NCBI GenBank assembly: GCA_014281115.1 | Contig: JACONQ010000015.1 | Location: forward strand, 1,054,001-1,118,000 | Length of the DNA: 64,000 nt | Origin: Laburnicola sp. R22_1 | Taxonomy: Eukaryota > Ascomycota > Dothideomycetes > Pleosporales > Didymosphaeriaceae | Reading direction: 5' to 3' | In this document: in pieces, positions 12,318 through 25,100 of the stretch | How positions within the stretch are numbered: the stretch's first letter is position 1 | How the letters are laid out: every line of letters begins with the position of its first letter | Notes under the pieces: generated by a model | What the model was told of the DNA's origin: nothing | What the model saw: the letters and a program-made list of their open reading frames with translations, nothing else | Databases searched by the model: none | Position numbers and translations under genes: made by a program

Positions 12318-13278
12318 TCGGCTTGCCAAACACCTTTTTTAATCTTTTTTTAGTTTAAGGTTAAAGTAGATTAAAATAGAAGGTTATATATACTACTATA
12401 TATCGCACCTAATTCTAATTAAAGACTAATCTTAAACACCTTAATAATCTTATACCCTATAAGCTTCCAACCTATATAAGGTTTACTTATGCTATACACA
12501 GCACACCTGGCTTATTGCCACTACCATTGTTAGTTATCCGCGCTCGCACCGCTACGCGGCGTACTCGCTTAGATAAGCTAACTTAACAGCAACAATAGCC
12601 AGGAGGATCTCGCGGATCTATACGATGCTCTCGCTACACTAGAGCTTGTTAATAAAGACCTTATTATTCTCTTACATCCTCTGCTAAAGAATTCTATTAC
12701 TAATAAGGAGTAATTATATTTACTAGAGTAGGAATATAGTCTGGCTATTCTTTGCAAACTAGATTAGCTGCTAGCCTAACTAGTACTCGTGGATAGCGTT
12801 ATAAATAGTTAAGTATACCTATCCATCGCGCTAGACAAGCATTTTATAGATAGAACAGAACTCTAGTGTGGCCACATTAGCGGCAGCAGCGCGAATCTTT
12901 AGCGTGTACTTTTTAGCGACGGCGAGTACTTCTTTGGGGACAACATTAATGCCCAGATAGATGGCAGAGCTTGGAGAGATAGTGGGGACTTTGTTAAGGA
13001 CGACCTCAATATAGCGATAGAGTGATAGTATATTTAGTACGTATTACCCTTATCCTACTACTTATAAGAAACATACCTATTAATATATCGACTTGTGTTA
13101 TTTGCAACAATCTGAATAGCGGTTTATAACTTAGGATAGTAGAGGAGAAATGACTTATAGTATGGCCGCGCTAAAGTCTTATCTCCCCCAAAGTTCTAAG
13201 TGGCCTCTTTATGAAGATTTTGCTTATGGGAGCAGCCCCGCGCCAAGATCGCCAAGCTCGCTTAGCAGTTCGAACGCG
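12318..13278 (-). mobile_element. Unnamed repeat, left inverted copy
   Basis: This stretch is the reverse complement of 57980-58985 with many transitions. The minus strand encodes, through TAG/TAA codons, a protein of roughly 200 residues also seen in the right copy (shared segments include KEVLAVAKKY and TLEFCSI). The family is not recognised. Both copies carry a SINE-like repeat at the same edge, so the SINE was already inside the parent element before it was duplicated. This copy is less AT-shifted than the right one. Confidence 0.6.
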
Positions 13279-13405
13279 CTTTTTTTGTTATTACCTTTTT
13301 TACGCTCTTTTTAATCACTAAGTAGAAGGCTCTGCTTTTTTTTATTATGTTATTTAAGATAAAAGCCTTTGTCGTGCTACCCCTAGATAGTTAATTTAAC
13401 GCCAC
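13279..13405 (-). mobile_element. SINE-like repeat, copy A
   Basis: Member of the approximately 130-bp family found throughout the window. In sense (minus) orientation it begins GTGGCGTTAAATTAAC and ends in an A run before GCG. It has no private target duplication because it was duplicated along with the larger repeat beside it (12318-13278). Confidence 0.75.
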
Positions 13406-13821
13406 ATAGCCTTAAATTTAAGTAAGAATATTAGAAAAGTTTTTTTACTTAACTATACAAATTATGCGTAGATGTGTGTAGACTTATATATTTATATATA
13501 TTTTTATATAAGCAATTTACTAGTATAAAAATGCTTAGAGATATATAAGTATATATAGACTTGCGTAGATATATATAAATAGTCTAAATAAGTAATTCTT
13601 TTAAAGCTTTATAACTTGTTTACTAGTAAAGCTATAATTTTAATTTTTAATAGATTTATAGAGAAAATACTAGTCTTTAATTATTTAATTTAAAAATACT
13701 ATTTTTATTACGTAATTAATTAGTAATTAATAAAAAAACTCTTTATTTTACTAATTATTATATATATTACGTAATATTATTATACAAAGATATATAGTAC
13801 TAATAAATTATTATATAAAGA
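13406..13821. other. AT-rich spacer
   Basis: Extremely AT-rich; only short AT motifs are visible and no gene. Confidence 0.5.
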
Positions 13822-13946
13822 TTTTTTCTTATAATTATCTTTTAACGCTCTTTTTAATTACTAAGTAGAGGACTTTACTTTTTTATTATATTATTTAAGA
13901 TAAAAGCCTTTGTTGTGCTACCTCTAGGTAGTTAATTTAACGCCAC
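13822..13946 (-). mobile_element. SINE-like repeat, copy B
   Basis: Same family and orientation as copy A, 540 bp away, but with more C-to-T and G-to-A changes. Its flanks are too AT-rich to call a target duplication. Confidence 0.7.
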
Positions 13947-14562
13947 ACACATATAAATTTTTAAAAAAGTTATAATAATAATAAAGTAGTTAAAAAGTTA
14001 TTAAAGTTTAAACTTTTAATATAGTATTCTTTGCTAAGCCACTAATTTTCGTCTAATCTAATTCTTTTACATAATTATAAAACTATATTTTTCTATTTTT
14101 AAATCTACAAAATATAGAATTTAGGGTTAGGTAAAAGTTCTATATAATACGCTAGTAATTAGTACTATTATATTAACTAGTAATTACTATCTAGTAAGAG
14201 ACTTTAACTTTATACTTTAAAAATCTTTTTAAAGCTTAGTAAGCTGCTTAGTAAGTAGCTTACTAAGCTTTCTTTAAATTCTAGCCAATTAAAGAGCTTT
14301 ATTTACTAATTAATTAGTATTATTTTAATAGTATAGGTGCCCTATATACTCTAGGTGCACTAGCAGCATAGGTGTATATTTTTACACAACCTTACGCATA
14401 TATACGCTAAGAAAAAAGTAGTATTACTAGTGCGCTCTAAGCGTATTTAGTGCGCAGACGTGCGTAGGCGTGCTTAGAGCCGCTTAGGTACCCTAGATGC
14501 TTATGCTTACTTAAAACTTTTTCTAATAAAGCTTTTATCTAGAAATAACTATAAAAGCTTTA
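13947..14562. other. AT-rich spacer with hairpin
   Basis: No gene. CTCTAAGCG near 14436 and CGTGCTTAGAG near 14468 form an imperfect hairpin in an otherwise featureless stretch. Confidence 0.4.
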
Positions 14563-15088
14563 TATTAAGATAGAGTTACGTATCTTATTCTAATCTGTGT
14601 TAGGGAAGGTAAGGTAACTTAGAGGTACCCGCATTAGAGACTTTAGGAGAAATTAAGTAAGATGTTAATAGTCTTATGTAAGGCTCTTCTAATTCTAAAT
14701 AAGATAAAATAACTAGTACTAATCTATATAGAAGATAGTACTATAAAGAGTTAACTACAAATATTTAAAACTAAGAAGATCCCCTAGATCTATATAGTCC
14801 TAATCTTCGTCTACTAGAAGCTCCTTCTTGTCTCTGCCTGCTGGCTTAATAGAGCTTCTACTCTGCCTACTAGCTTCTACTGTGCCTACTAGCTAAGATT
14901 AACTTCTAGTCTGCCTATTAGCTTCCACCTCTTAGCGCTACTAAGACTAGCTTTTGTTTTTCTTATATAATGTCTTTGCTAAGCCGTCCTACGTATTACG
15001 CTGCCACTACCTAGTATCTCTACCTATAATTACCCTCTAACTATAATTGTCTAGTTCTAGCGCGTGTATTATCTATTGCATTATAACA
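14563..15088 (-). repeat. Chromovirus 3' LTR (left copy)
   Basis: 526 bp; matches 21301-21808 closely. Differences from the right copy are mostly C/T and G/A transitions, consistent with RIP. The start has decayed from TGTTAACACAG to TATTAAGATAG. Confidence 0.9.
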
Positions 15089-15233
15089 CTTGCTTTTCTC
15101 TTAAGATTATTATTCTAATACCTTAGAGATCTTGGCAACTATACTATTAGTGTATAGTAAGTGGGTATAAAGGTGTGTATTCCCCCCGCGTCTAAGAGGT
15201 TATATCCTTTCCTCTTATTTTCTTCTATCTAGT

Positions 15234-15840
15234 ATGCCTCCCGCACGCACCAAAGCTAACTATTAGGCTTTTCTATCTGCCTATATTTGTTATTCTAGTT
15301 ATCTAGTGATGCGTCCTTGCTTTGCCTATTTAAAGGCTAGTTGCTCTTATATATTATCTTACTTTTTTAAGCGCTGCGCTAAGTGTGCCTCTTACAACAC
15401 TTATTACAACGTTTTTGTCCTAGACTTAAAGTAGAATTCCCTTAAAAAGAATAGAGAGAAGTTGTGTTAGAAGCTTATAGAAGCTTAGCGTATTTAGAAT
15501 TAGGCTATTAAGTAGTAGCGCACTACGTAGGCCCGCGAAAATTATCTCTAAAAATAACTTTAACTTCTAAATTATTATGAGGCCAACTACGTGGCTCGCG
15601 ACCTATTATCTATTAAGGAGCTTAAGAAGCTTAAAAAGGAGAAGGCTAAGAAGTTAAGTATAGTTGCTAGCGAGCAATCTATATTACCGCAATCTTTATT
15701 GTTTGCCTTAAACGTCGTGTCTCCTTCTACTTTCGACTAGTCCTCTATCGATTAGGCTTACTTGCCTCTGTTAGAATCGACTTTTTTGGGTTCTTTTAGT
15801 AATACTGCTTCACCGCCTCTCTGCACCTAAGTAGGTTCTT
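15234..15840 (+). pseudogene. Antisense Cys-rich accessory ORF in chromovirus
   Basis: Between the chromodomain end of pol and the 3' LTR, the plus strand (opposite to gag-pol) has a frame starting at ATG 15234 (MPPARTKANY) that remains readable for about 200 codons, apart from TAG/TAA codons that look like RIP of TGG, CAG or CAA. Near residues 30-60 it has RPCFAY, ASCSY and KRCAKCASYN, giving a Cys spacing CX2(Y)X4CX9CX2C with Tyr at positions where Cys would be expected (a TGT/TGC to TAT/TAC change). After it comes a Lys/Leu-rich helical stretch (IKELKKLKKEKAKKL). The pattern resembles small Cys-cluster zinc-binding ORFs carried by some fungal Gypsy elements (from memory, not checked). It is non-functional here. 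Confidence 0.5.
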
Positions 15841-18800
15841 AATGGGTTTCTATGTATTCTAACTAGTAGGCCATCTCTTCCACTTAATTAGATACATCCA
15901 CTAACATCCAAACTTTCTTAGGTTCTAAACCTCTTTAACCTTATACTCCTTATCTTTAAGCTTAAGTCGGGTTTTAATTTCGGCGTCTAGTAGTGCTAGT
16001 TTAAAGAGTAATTTGTAAAAGATAAAGTGTATATAGGTCTTCTTTAGTAACTTTAACCCATAGTTTACTAGTCCTTATTCCTCTAGGATTTTAAATAGTC
16101 CTACTTAGAGGTAATTAAGTTTTTTAGATAGTCGCTTAGTCTTTAGATTCCTCTATAACAGAAGAATTTTATTCCCCCTTTTAAGGATTAGTCCCTTAAG
16201 CCTATATTTGTTTACTTGCCTAGCTATTATACGGTTCTATTAAGCAATTTATTTACTTATATTGTCGTGTAGCTTGTGTATAAGCTAGGCCTTCTCCTTA
16301 GCTAATGCTAAAAGGCTCTTAATGTCCTTTAAATTTTAATAAGCAACTGGCTCATATCTATAATTCGCGTAGTATAGTAAGCGTCCCATTATACTAGACC
16401 TTGCGCTATTATACGCTAATTATACTGTTAGTAGTAGTTCTATCTAGTTATTCTACAACTTATTAATATATATTCGTAGATACTATTCTAATATCTAGTT
16501 AATTTGTTTTATTTAACTATCTATTTATGTGTAAGCTATTGTCGCAAGCTTATAAATAACCTCTAGCATTGCTAATAACGTTTCCTAGTACTTAGATATA
16601 AACAGCTTATTATAATCTATAATAAATTTCTCTAGCAGTCTATAATTAGCAATAAGAGTCCTTATAATCTTATAAGCCATGTCTTTTACTATAATAGACT
16701 TATTTGTGGGTATAAAGTATGCCCATTTAGTTAATTAGTTAATAATTACTAATATTAAGTCGTATAGTTATCTAGATTTAGGTTCTATTAATGCTAAAAG
16801 CTTCACTATAAAGTCTATTATAACACTAGTTTATAGTCTTATAGGTAGTATTAAGGGTTATAATAATCTATAGGGCTTATGTCTCTTAGACTTATTCTTC
16901 GCACATACTAAACAGTTATCTATAATCTTCCTTACCTTATTGTGCACGTGTGGAATATCGTATTTTAGCTAAATTTATCAAGTCGTTTCGTCGATACCTG
17001 GATTTCCCTATTCCCTTAACTTATATCGTAATTTAATTAAGGTCTTAGTCACGTTGTCTAGTACCTTAATCTTGCCTTAATTATTATAATCCTTTATAAC
17101 GTGTTGTATCTACTAGTTTAGGTCGTGCTAACCTTATTACTCTTAGTTTAGTTAGAAATAATCCTAAAAATCCTTAACTTATAGTCCTTTATATTAGAAC
17201 ATTACCACTTTTACTAATTATAGTTAGTTGTACTATAGAGTTCTATCTGTTCCTATTTATAAAACCGCATCGTGCGTCTTAGGTCAATCTATCTCTCTAA
17301 AGTCTAATCTTTTGCTAAGGGCGTCTGCTGCCCTATTTAGCGATTCAGAGCGATGGTAGATCTTAAAATTATAGTTTGCTATTGTTTCTGCCTATCTAAC
17401 CTATTATTAGTTAAGTTTCTTAGTCGACATAAAACTTATAAGATTCTAGTAGTCTAAGAATACCTTAATCTAGTGTTAAGCTCCTATAAGCTGTGGCTTC
17501 TATTGTTTAAAGAAGTCTATTATCGCTAATAGTTCCTTGTCGTATACATTATAGTTGAGTTCTGCTCCTAAGAACTTTCTAAAATAGTAGAATATTAGTC
17601 TCTATTTCCCATTCTTACCCTACTATATAAGCACAGCTTCTAAGGCGTAATCTAATACATTTATTTCCACCTATATTAGTTGTGTCGAATTTCGCATCTA
17701 TAGTAGTAGTGCTATAGTAAGTAGCTCCTTTAGCTTCTTAAAAGCTGCTTGCTGTTTCTAACTCTAGAAGAATCCTTTCTCCTTCTTAGTTACTTCTATA
17801 AGAGGCGCCGTGGTTTTTAAGTATCCTATTATGAACTTTTAGTAGAAGTTCGCAAATTCTAGGAAGGATTATACGTCCTTAACTATCTTAGGAACTAGCT
17901 AGTCCTATATAGCCGCGACTTTCTAAGGGTCTATAGTAATGCTGTCTTGTCCAATAATAAATCCAAGATATCTGGTTTATATAATATAGAATTCACACTT
18001 TTCTGGCTATAAGAGTAACCTATACTACTTTAGCTTATTAAGCATCTTCTTTACATATTCTATGTGCTTCTTAAGCGATCCCTTAGAGTACACTAGTACG
18101 TCGTCTAAGTACGCTGTGTAGAATACGTCTAAGTATTTATATAGTACCTTGTTAATAACTGCCTAAAATATTACTAGCGCGTTTATTAATTAAAAGGCAT
18201 AACTATGTATTTAAACAATCTATATCACGTTTTAAAGATAGTGAGCCACTTAAATTCCTTCGCAATCTGTATTTAATAATATCCTTTACGGATATTAAAC
18301 TTTATAATCCACTTAACTCTCTAGAGTCAATCTATAAGTTTTTAGATAAGAGGTAATAGGTATCTATTCTTTCTTATAATATTATTTAGCTATCTATAAT
18401 CTATACAGAGTCTTAGCTTCCCGTTCTTCTTTAGTATAAACAGAATTAGTAAGGCTATTAAGCTTCCACTCTGTTGTATAAATCCTCTCGCAAGATTCTT
18501 ATTAATATACGCCTTTAGCTTCTCCTACTAGCTATTTAATAGCTAGTATATATGTCTAGACTTAAGCTTCGCTCCTTCCTCTAGGTAAATCTTGTAATCC
18601 TACTCCTAGTGCTCTAGTAGATTATCGCTTCTATGCTTCTTAAAGAGCTTATAGTATTTCTTATATTTCTAAGGTATATTAGATCGGGGTTTGTTCTTCG
18701 CAGTTGCAACTTATTATACCCAAATAACTTCTACTCTCTAAGAGTCTTTCCTATATATGCGCATTATTTTCGTTATTAATATCTTGATAACTCTACCTGG

Positions 18801-21250
18801 CTAGGGTGTACTATAGATTGTTAGGCTTAACTATAATTTATAGTCTAAAGCAATCTGCCTTATAGATTTTCTTTGTTCTAACCTTTGTTATAAAGCAATT
18901 TTGTCCGCAGGCTATTAGCTCTATAACGTTCTGTTTTGCTAATTAATGGCGGGATTATGCTTCCTAAGCCAATTATATTCTATTAACATGTCTTCTTCTC
19001 TAAGATCCATAATATTAATTTGTTATTAGTCCTCTAATCTAGCGAGTTCTAGCGATACTTCCTAGGTCTTAAGGCATATTACGCTATCCCTGTATTCTAG
19101 TAGTGTATTGTCTGTAAGCATAACCTTTATTAGTTCTAGCTTATTCTAGTATAGTATATTGTGTTATTTTACTATCTATAGTAATATAAATGTCTACTTA
19201 GTGCCGCTATTTATAAGTGCGCGAATCTTGTGTCCTTACACTAGTATATCTACTTTTAGGCGCGTCTGTGCGTTATAATGTACTTTGTAAAGGGTTGTTT
19301 CTTTATTCTTACTAGCGTAACCTAGTTGCTAAGAGCTTTCTAGTTTTTTATTAGCTTTGGACCCTTTAAAAACTATTCTGCGCCCTATTTAGTGTTAAGG
19401 TGTATTTAACACTAGTCTTTGTAACACCCTATCTATAATATACTTGTATACTGCCACTACTATAGTACCTTATTAAGAGTTTTATTAGGCGGAAAGCATC
19501 CTGTTAATTCCTTTATTTCCTAATAATGTTAGTAGTTATTCTTATCGCACTTTGCCTAAGGTTTATCTAAATAAGGGTTTGTGTTTATATCTTAATACTA
19601 TTACTTATAATGGTTTCGTGCATCTTCTATATGCTAGTCTTCTTTCTTATCTATATTACTATTCTAGTGTCTTTAACAATTCTATACCTAACACTCCTAA
19701 GGCTTTAGGTGCCTATATCTAGGTTAATGTCTACTAGTTAATACTTTTTCCTACTTATAGGTATATTTTAAGCACTACTTTTAGTTGTAGTCTATCTATT
19801 CTAGTAAATTATTATGTTCTTCTTTATATCTAACTCTACAATCTTCTTATTTATAGAGTTTTATCCGCATCTTCTTCTTTTAGTCCTACTAGCCACTATC
19901 CTATTATATACTTATGCGTCCTATGGGTTTTATAGGTATTATTATAGTATTAGTACTATTCTAGTAGCTTATACTAGTTCTTCTAATCCTGTTAATAGTA
20001 AATATAGCAAGGGTCCTTATTTTTTCTATAGGCTAGTTGCGTTCCGCATTTTTCTATTATAATTAGGAAGTAGTCTAAATGGCCAGGTTGTTAAACTATA
20101 ACCTCTTAGTCTTTTTTATAGTTTTTATAATATTTATTATTAACTGCCATTTTATATTCTATCTAGTTAAGAACTACGTGCTCCTTATCTAGGTCTAGTA
20201 GTGTTATTTCTCTATAGAATCTAATTATGCCTACCCTAATGGCTCTGGCTCATCTAATCCTTTGCTCCTCTAAGTAGTTTTATTTAAAATGGCCTTGCTT
20301 ACCACATACTAGACATGCGCGGTTGCTGTAGCGCCTTTATCTTTCTTTTTTTAATAGACTATTGTCTTTTTAAGGTTCTCTAGGTGCATTCTTCTTCCTA
20401 GACAATCTCTTTTCCTAGACTTTGCTGGCCATAATAACATCTCTATTCTTGTTATAGTATTGCCTTATCTTAGGTTCCTTTTTTGGCTTAGTAATTGTCT
20501 TAGCTTTACTATATTTCTTTTCCTATGTTTTCTTATAGAGACGGTTGTTAATACGTACCGCGATCTTAATTAACTTACTTAAGTCGTCTGGTTTATTATA
20601 GAGTAGCAGTGCGTCCTTAACACTATTCTTTAGTCTATAGTAGAAGGCTGCCTTTAACGCTACATTATCTCACTTAACCTTAAATTGTAATTGCCTAAAC
20701 TCTAAGGCGTACTTACTAACTAATATTATTTATTATAACTATTAAATTTGTTATTTAGATTATTATTCCTTGTTAACTTCCCTAAATATAACTTATATCT
20801 ATTCTTTAAAATTCTGCTACGTCTTAAACACAAGCTTAGTTTTATCCTATATCTCGCTAATCTTCTTCTTAGTAATAAAGTTATCTACTAATAGTTAAAG
20901 CTATTTAGCTGCCCTCCCTTAGGTGTAGGCTAGCTGTAAGGATCTTGTCTTATTCTATAGAAAATAAAGCCGAATTGTACTAATAGTACAACTCTATATT
21001 AGTAAGGAACTTTTCTAGTCCTTTTCCTCCACTATACTTTTCTATAGACAGTTAAATAGTCTTTTCTAATTCTGCTGCCTATTGTGCTATAATAGTCGCT
21101 AGAAGCTCTAATATCTATACTTCTAACTATTGAATCTAGTTGGCCTATGCTGTCATTACGCTGGTTATATTTGTAGTTAGTCTACTAGCGCTGCTACTAG
21201 TAGGTGTTAATGCTAAGCTACTACTAGTAGTTCCTTAAGCACTTACTAGC
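15770..21250 (-). pseudogene. Chromovirus gag-pol, RIP-degraded
   Basis: Minus-strand domains read through stops, from 5' to 3'. A CCHC-type gag knuckle lies near 20295-20335 (CLVCGKQGHF). RT with the catalytic box lies near 18075-18125 (AYLDDVLVYSKGSL). RNase H lies near 17515-17575 (YNVYDKELLAIIDFFK). The integrase zinc-binding end lies near 16860-16960 (two His, then CLVCAKNKSKRH). The chromodomain is near 15860-15980 (EYKVKEV and YLIKWKRWPTS). The domain order and chromodomain identify Ty3/Gypsy chromoviruses. Dozens of TAG/TAA codons rule out activity. The enzyme would have reverse-transcribed and integrated the element, and chromodomains are known to steer integration to heterochromatin marks. 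Confidence 0.88.
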
Positions 21251-21300
21251 GTTATTATAGTGTGTTAACTATTTTCTTAAAACTTATTAGGTAGTTAAAG

Positions 21301-21808
21301 TGTTAACACAGGGTCACGTACCTTGTTCTAATTTGTATTAGGGGAGGTAAGGTAACTTAGAGGTGTCTGCGTTAGAGGCTTTAGAAGAAATTAAGTAAGA
21401 TATTAATAGTCTTGTGTAAGGCTCTTCTAATTCTAAATAAGATAGAATAACTAGTACTAATCTATATAGAAGATAGTACTATAAAGAGTTAACTATAAAG
21501 ATTCAAAACTAAGAAGATCCCCCAGATCTATATAGTCCCAATCTTCGTATACTAGAAGCTCCTCCTTATCTCTGCCTGCTGGCTTAATAGAGCTTCCACT
21601 CTGCCTACTAGCTTCCACTGTGCCTACTAGCCAAGGTTAACTTCTAGTCTGCCTATTAGCTTCTACCTCTTGGCGCTACCAAGACTAGCTTCTATTTTTC
21701 TTACATAACGTCTTTGCTAAGCCGCTCCGCGTATTACGCTGCCACTACCTAGCATCCTCGCCTATAATTACCCTCTGACTATAATTGTCTAGTTCTAGCG
21801 CGTGTATT
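21301..21808 (-). repeat. Chromovirus 5' LTR (right copy, main part)
   Basis: Starts TGTTAACACAGGG and runs 508 bp until it is cut by the Copia element; the last 18 bp resume at 27345-27362. GTATT at 21804-21808 is duplicated at 27340-27344 as the target site of the nested insertion. Confidence 0.9.
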
Positions 21809-22126
21809 TGTCAGATACGTAAGTATCTTTGATGAGATGAGATAAAAGTGATGGATTTGATGATGAATTGATTGTCGAGTAATCTCTGTCGGAGAAGCTC
21901 AGCTATCGTACGCAATATCTATCTAGCGCTAATACGCACTAGTAATGGTGCGGAGTAGTGTAATAGTAGTACGCCAGTCTCCTTTGTGTATTTCACAGTA
22001 AAATCACAGTGAAATCACTATAAGTTACACCAACTGTCGTTATAAGGAGACTATGTGATTGGACGCACGTAACTACTAGATTTCACAGTGAAATCACAGT
22101 GATTTCTAGTAACCTAATATCTAACA
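21809..22126 (-). repeat. Copia 3' LTR
   Basis: 318 bp. Contains several overlapping TTTCAC/GTGAAA palindromes (TTTCACAGTGAAATCACAG type) around 21995-22020 and 22080-22105. Confidence 0.93.
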
Positions 22127-22129
22127 CAC

Positions 22130-25100
22130 CCCCTTAGCTTAGATCCTTAGAGGGCCAAGCTGAACTATCTCTTGCGCAGTTGTACTATTGCTCATAGTTC
22201 AAAAACTTCCATCCTGTCTTCTAACTTGTTAAGATCGGCCTCTTAGTTAGTAATCCTTCCCCTAACGTCTTCAAGTCCTAGTTAATTTAAGAACTTAGTC
22301 TATGTGGCGGCTAGTAGAGCTTTTATAAGACTATCTGCTACCATTTCTTCTAATTACTAGTACTAGACTTTAATAGCTCCACGTACTACTTCTTATCGAA
22401 GCCAATAATTGTGTATATTGACATGCCTGAGCTTAGTTTGCAATTTAGCGATTTCCTTAGTAACAAGTCGAATAGTTTGTTAGTTGTCGCAATTAATAGT
22501 AATTATTAATAGCGACAGTTTAATCTTAAGTTTATTAATTAACTAAGCTATAAACAGTGCCTCCTTTGTAACTTGTGAAAGTGCTAGCAACTTAGCTTTA
22601 GTTGTTAAAGTAGTGACAGTGTCTTGTTTGTTTGCCTTCTAGGCGACAAGGCCACTAAATAATTTAATAATGTACCCCTATAAGCTCTTTCTATTAAGGG
22701 TGTTATCTGTAAACAACGCGTCGCTCGCAACCTTGTAAGTGTCTACTCCTCTAAATCGTAGCCCTAGTAATTGGGTGGATAATAGGTATAGTAGTACGCG
22801 GTTAGCGGCGTTGTAATAGTCATCGCTAGGGTTTAAAAGGAAGCGCGATAATTAGGAGCTTGTAAAAGCTATGTCTGGGCGCGTGGTTACTGCAGCGTAG
22901 AGGATTAATCCCACCTTCCACTAGTACTAATTAATCTCTACTATTGTGGCGAGTCCTTCTTAAGGTAACAGTTCAACTGCTAATATTAGGGTATCGTGTT
23001 TAAGGTCGCGTTAGTTAATTAGATGACTAATCTTGTCTATGTAGGACCTTTGTGATAACTAGAGTTGTCTGTTAGCACAGTCTCTAACAACTTTAATGCC
23101 TAGGAACCACTATAGATCGTTACCACTAGTTAGGGTGAACTTTATACCTATCTTTTTTATTACTATATTAGCAGCGTGCTTTTAATCTTTCGAGTATGCG
23201 ATAATAAGGTTGTCTACATAGAAGAAGATAATAATGCTGTCTTTAATTATACAGTAAGGTTCGTGCGGGACTGCGGTAAAACTGAGATCCTTAAGCGCAC
23301 TAGTGAATTCTCTCTGCTATAGTAGTGGTGAGATGCGTAAGCCATACAGTGCCTTGTGCAACTATAGGATAGTGCCTCTTTAGGTATAACCTTGGGGCAT
23401 CTGTATGTAAATTTCTCTGTCCAGATTCGCGTGGACAAAGGCGTTAGTAACGTCGTACTAGCTTAGCTCTAGGTTAAACCAAGCCGCTGTTAACATAAGC
23501 AGGCGAAATAATCTACCTACAGGTATTATAGCATAGATATCCTGTGTAGTAAGATGGCGTTATTAATCTCTGCGCACTATTAGCCTTGCCTTACACTTCT
23601 ATAATCTGTAATATTTATTAAGTTTGTAGGTATATACCCATATATAGTCAAGAATCTAGTAACTGCGTAATCGCACTAAGGCTGCAGGCACCTTGCTCTA
23701 AGATCTTATTTCTTTGTAACTTTGTAGATAGGATCGCTTAGCATCCTTTTACATTTCGAATAATAGATAATTATCTATCTAGGTTCTGCATAATAGAGGT
23801 TCTAGCAGTTAACTTTAATAGGGTTTCTTACCTACTATAAGTATACGATTAAATTAAGCTTTGTTAAGTGGCTTCCTCTTGTATTTGCCTCTACTTCCTG
23901 CGAGTGTACCTATAAGGAAGGCGGCTGCCTATAGCACAGCGCGTTAATCTGGCTGTAGTGTTCCTATAGGTAATTTTTCAATTTGGTCCTGTTCGAAACT
24001 CACCATTAATTAGGCAAGCAGTGCGATAGGCGAAGGTGTCTCTAGTGGTGTTGGGTGGGTGTAATTAATCTTCCTCCCTTAATAGTACCCTAGAGCACCC
24101 TTGTCCTCCTTATAAGAGTTAATAATTAACTTATCCTTATAGAAAGACTTTGTATTTTTATATCCTAGTAGTGAGGGCGATAGCTCCACTATTTAGGTCC
24201 ATGCAGCAATCTCTTTAGTAGTGCTATGCATAAGGTTGTCTAATAGGTCTTCTTGTTTACCTAAGAACACTTAATTTTTGTTAAAGATAACGTCGCGTGT
24301 GCTAATAACTTTGTTAAGTAGAGGTATCCATACTCTCCAGATGTTTGTTAATTAATAGCCCACTAGGTAACTAACCTATGCCTTTAGGTCAAGCCTTTAA
24401 AGCTTGCTCTTGCCGCGTTTTATATTATTAGTTAAGGCAAAAGCTTTATAGCTGTAGGCTCTAAGGTAAGCCTGGTTTAGTTTCTTTAGTTAGGTAACAA
24501 TGCTATTTTAGTAGACAACTGTTGTAAAAAATACTTCGTGTGGTGATTGCCATTAATTAGCGTAGTTTGGCGTTCGATTATATAGGTCTACAACCGCTCG
24601 TGTGATCTCTAGCCATAGTGTCTAGGGGAGGTTGGCGTCAAGTCGCATTGCACGGCTCTTTTCCTTAATTACACCCCCTAAGCGTTTAGCCCCTCTATTT
24701 AAAGCTTAGGTATTAGGTGCTGAAGGCTTAATAACAACCCCTTTATTAACACACCACCTGTAAACGTCTTATTTATCTAAGAAAATCTTATTATTGGATT
24801 TAATAACTTTTATAGTTACCTTAAACTATACTTTTATAAATAGTACAAATTCCTTTAGTAGCTTAATAATTGTTTGTGCTAGTCGATTGTCTTTAAAGTA
24901 GAAGTCCCAAGCTATGCCTAAGAAACAATTGGAGATAAGCATTATACTCTTTTCGCTAATTAAGCTCTTATCTTTAAAGTTGTGAAAGTCTATAGCGACT
25001 CTCTCTTCTAGGCTATTGTTGATTTGTCTAGCCTAACATCTAATTTGTCGCCTAAGCTTTAATCTGCCGCAAGCGTCGCATTAGACCGTGGTTAACCCTT

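Noticed and set aside
13225..13285. Possible tRNA-like TTCGAAC box next to SINE copy A
   Set aside because: The sequence belongs to the larger repeat (also at 57980 as TTTAAAC), no cloverleaf can be drawn, and it is absent from other SINE copies.
19814..20062. 82-codon hydrophobic plus-strand ORF
   Set aside because: Antisense of the chromovirus gag region in AT-rich DNA; hydrophobicity follows from base composition.
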